Source of the DNA: JBOGGN01 sp050744165
GTDB taxonomy: Bacteria; Actinomycetota; Acidimicrobiia; Acidimicrobiales; Palsa-688
Direction of reading: 5' to 3'
Length of the DNA stretch: 13,560 bases
Assembly: GCA_050744165.1 (NCBI GenBank)
Contig: JBOGGN010000235.1
Coordinates: 1 to 13,560, forward strand
In this document: positions 13,043 to 13,560 of the stretch, piece after piece
Numbering within the stretch: the first letter of the stretch is position 1
Layout of the letters: each line of letters begins with the position of its first letter
Program-made: the position numbers and the translations under genes
The notes under the pieces: model-generated
What the model saw: the letters and a program-made list of their open reading frames with translations, nothing else
Told to the model about the DNA's origin: nothing
Databases searched by the model: none

Positions 13043-13560
13043 GGGGCGTCTCCTATTCGATAGCCGCCCTCTCGGACGGTGTCGATGACGGGCGGGTCGC
13101 CGAGCTTGGCTCGGAGGCGGTGCATGGTGTGTTTGACGGCGGAGGTGAACGGGTCTGCGTATTCGTCACACACCCGTTCGAGTAGCTCCTCGGTGGAGAT
13201 GACGACGCCGGGCGAGGAGAGAAGGCATTCGAGCAGCGCGAACTCCTTGGGGCTGAGCTCCAGGCGTTGGCCCGCCCGCGTGGCGACGCGCCGTGCCGGG
13301 TCGAGGTTGATGTCTTCGTAAGTGAGGGTGGGGGGCACGGGCGGGGTGGCTCGGCGCCCGAGAGCTCGGATGCGGGCCACGAGCTCGGCGAACGCGAACG
13401 GCTTGGGGAGGTAGTCGTCCGCGCCGAGCCCGAGGCCCTCCACGCGGTCTTTGACGGTGTCTGCCGCGGTGAGCATGAGCACCCGAACGTCCGAGCGGTC
13501 AGCCACGATGCGCCGGCAGATGTCGTCACCGTGAACGCCCGGCAGGTCTCGGTCCAAGAC
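13039..13560 (-). CDS. OmpR/PhoB-family response regulator, 5' end outside the window
   Basis: The visible part starts inside the receiver at VLDRDLPGVHGDDI, which holds the phospho-acceptor Asp. The switch Thr in VLMLTA and the conserved Lys in DDYLPKPFAFAELVARI follow. After a Pro-rich linker (RRATPPVPPTL) comes the winged-helix output domain: LSPKEFALLECLLSSPGVVI, STEELLERV, and SAVKHTMHRLRAKLGDPPVI ending in TVREGGYRIG. The gene enters from beyond 13560. A TTG at 13557 is the Leu of VLD, not a start. It ends TGA at 13039, inside ATGA shared with the kinase start. Its own targets are not in the window. Its core resembles the partial regulator at the left edge. Confidence 0.95.
   Translation of the reverse strand, partial: VLDRDLPGVHGDDICRRIVADRSDVRVLMLTAADTVKDRVEGLGLGADDYLPKPFAFAELVARIRALGRRATPPVPPTLTYEDINLDPARRVATRAGQRLELSPKEFALLECLLSSPGVVISTEELLERVCDEYADPFTSAVKHTMHRLRAKLGDPPVIDTVREGGYRIGDAP

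Noticed and set aside
13555..13557. TTG at the right edge as the start of a complete response regulator
   Set aside because: It is the Leu of the phospho-acceptor motif VLDRD. The first half of the receiver domain must lie beyond the window.
1..13560. Search for a CRISPR array, tRNA, rRNA or complete insertion sequence
   Set aside because: By eye I saw no regularly spaced repeats, no cloverleaf with a TTCGA/TTCAA arm in place, and no transposase with flanking inverted repeats.

Overview
The window is GC-rich DNA with strongly GC-biased third codon positions, frequent GTG starts and many short ATGA or GTGA gene overlaps. It carries HxlR and TetR one-component regulators, OmpR-type two-component systems, mycothiol-S-transferase/DinB-like and PPOX-fold proteins. 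This mix points to a high-GC actinobacterium. I cannot name a genus, and I see no tRNA, rRNA, CRISPR array, replication origin or intact insertion sequence.

Left block (1-4270): the N-terminus of an OmpR-like response regulator leaves the window on the minus strand. Divergent from it runs a four-gene set on the plus strand: a secreted lipoprotein with a duplicated Cys/His motif, a membrane-anchored HlyD/MacA-like adaptor carrying a peptidoglycan-binding domain, a MacB/LolD-type ABC ATPase, and a MacB/FtsX-type permease. The last three are translationally coupled. Together they look like an actinobacterial MacAB-like exporter or envelope-stress module, probably controlled by the divergent regulator.

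Middle block (4281-7950): a decayed class I SAM methyltransferase; a coupled pair on the minus strand (TIGR03086/DinB-like protein, then a VOC-fold protein); and a divergent HxlR regulator with a C-terminal SCP2-like domain. The tail of that regulator runs directly into an antisense remnant of a lytic transglycosylase of the kind found on conjugative elements. This marks a recombination scar. After about 700 bp of unassigned, probably decayed DNA comes a small P-loop kinase-like gene.

Right-middle block (8244-11855): a TetR repressor and a divergent polytopic membrane protein (DUF998 plus extra C-terminal helices) share a short intergenic region with a perfect 26-bp palindrome. This is a textbook self-contained repressor/target pair. 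Then come a VOC-fold remnant, a small unassigned ORF, a PPOX-fold oxidoreductase, and a second VOC (glyoxalase-like) gene broken by three frameshifts.

Right end (11942-13560): a complete histidine kinase preceded by its OmpR-type response regulator, overlapping by ATGA on the minus strand. The regulator runs off the right edge. Overall this is an accessory region in which intact regulator/effector pairs lie among at least four gene remnants. I found no convincing wholly new system. The most unusual items are the lipoprotein family of the exporter operon, the transglycosylase/HxlR junction, and the TetR palindrome with its fused membrane protein.
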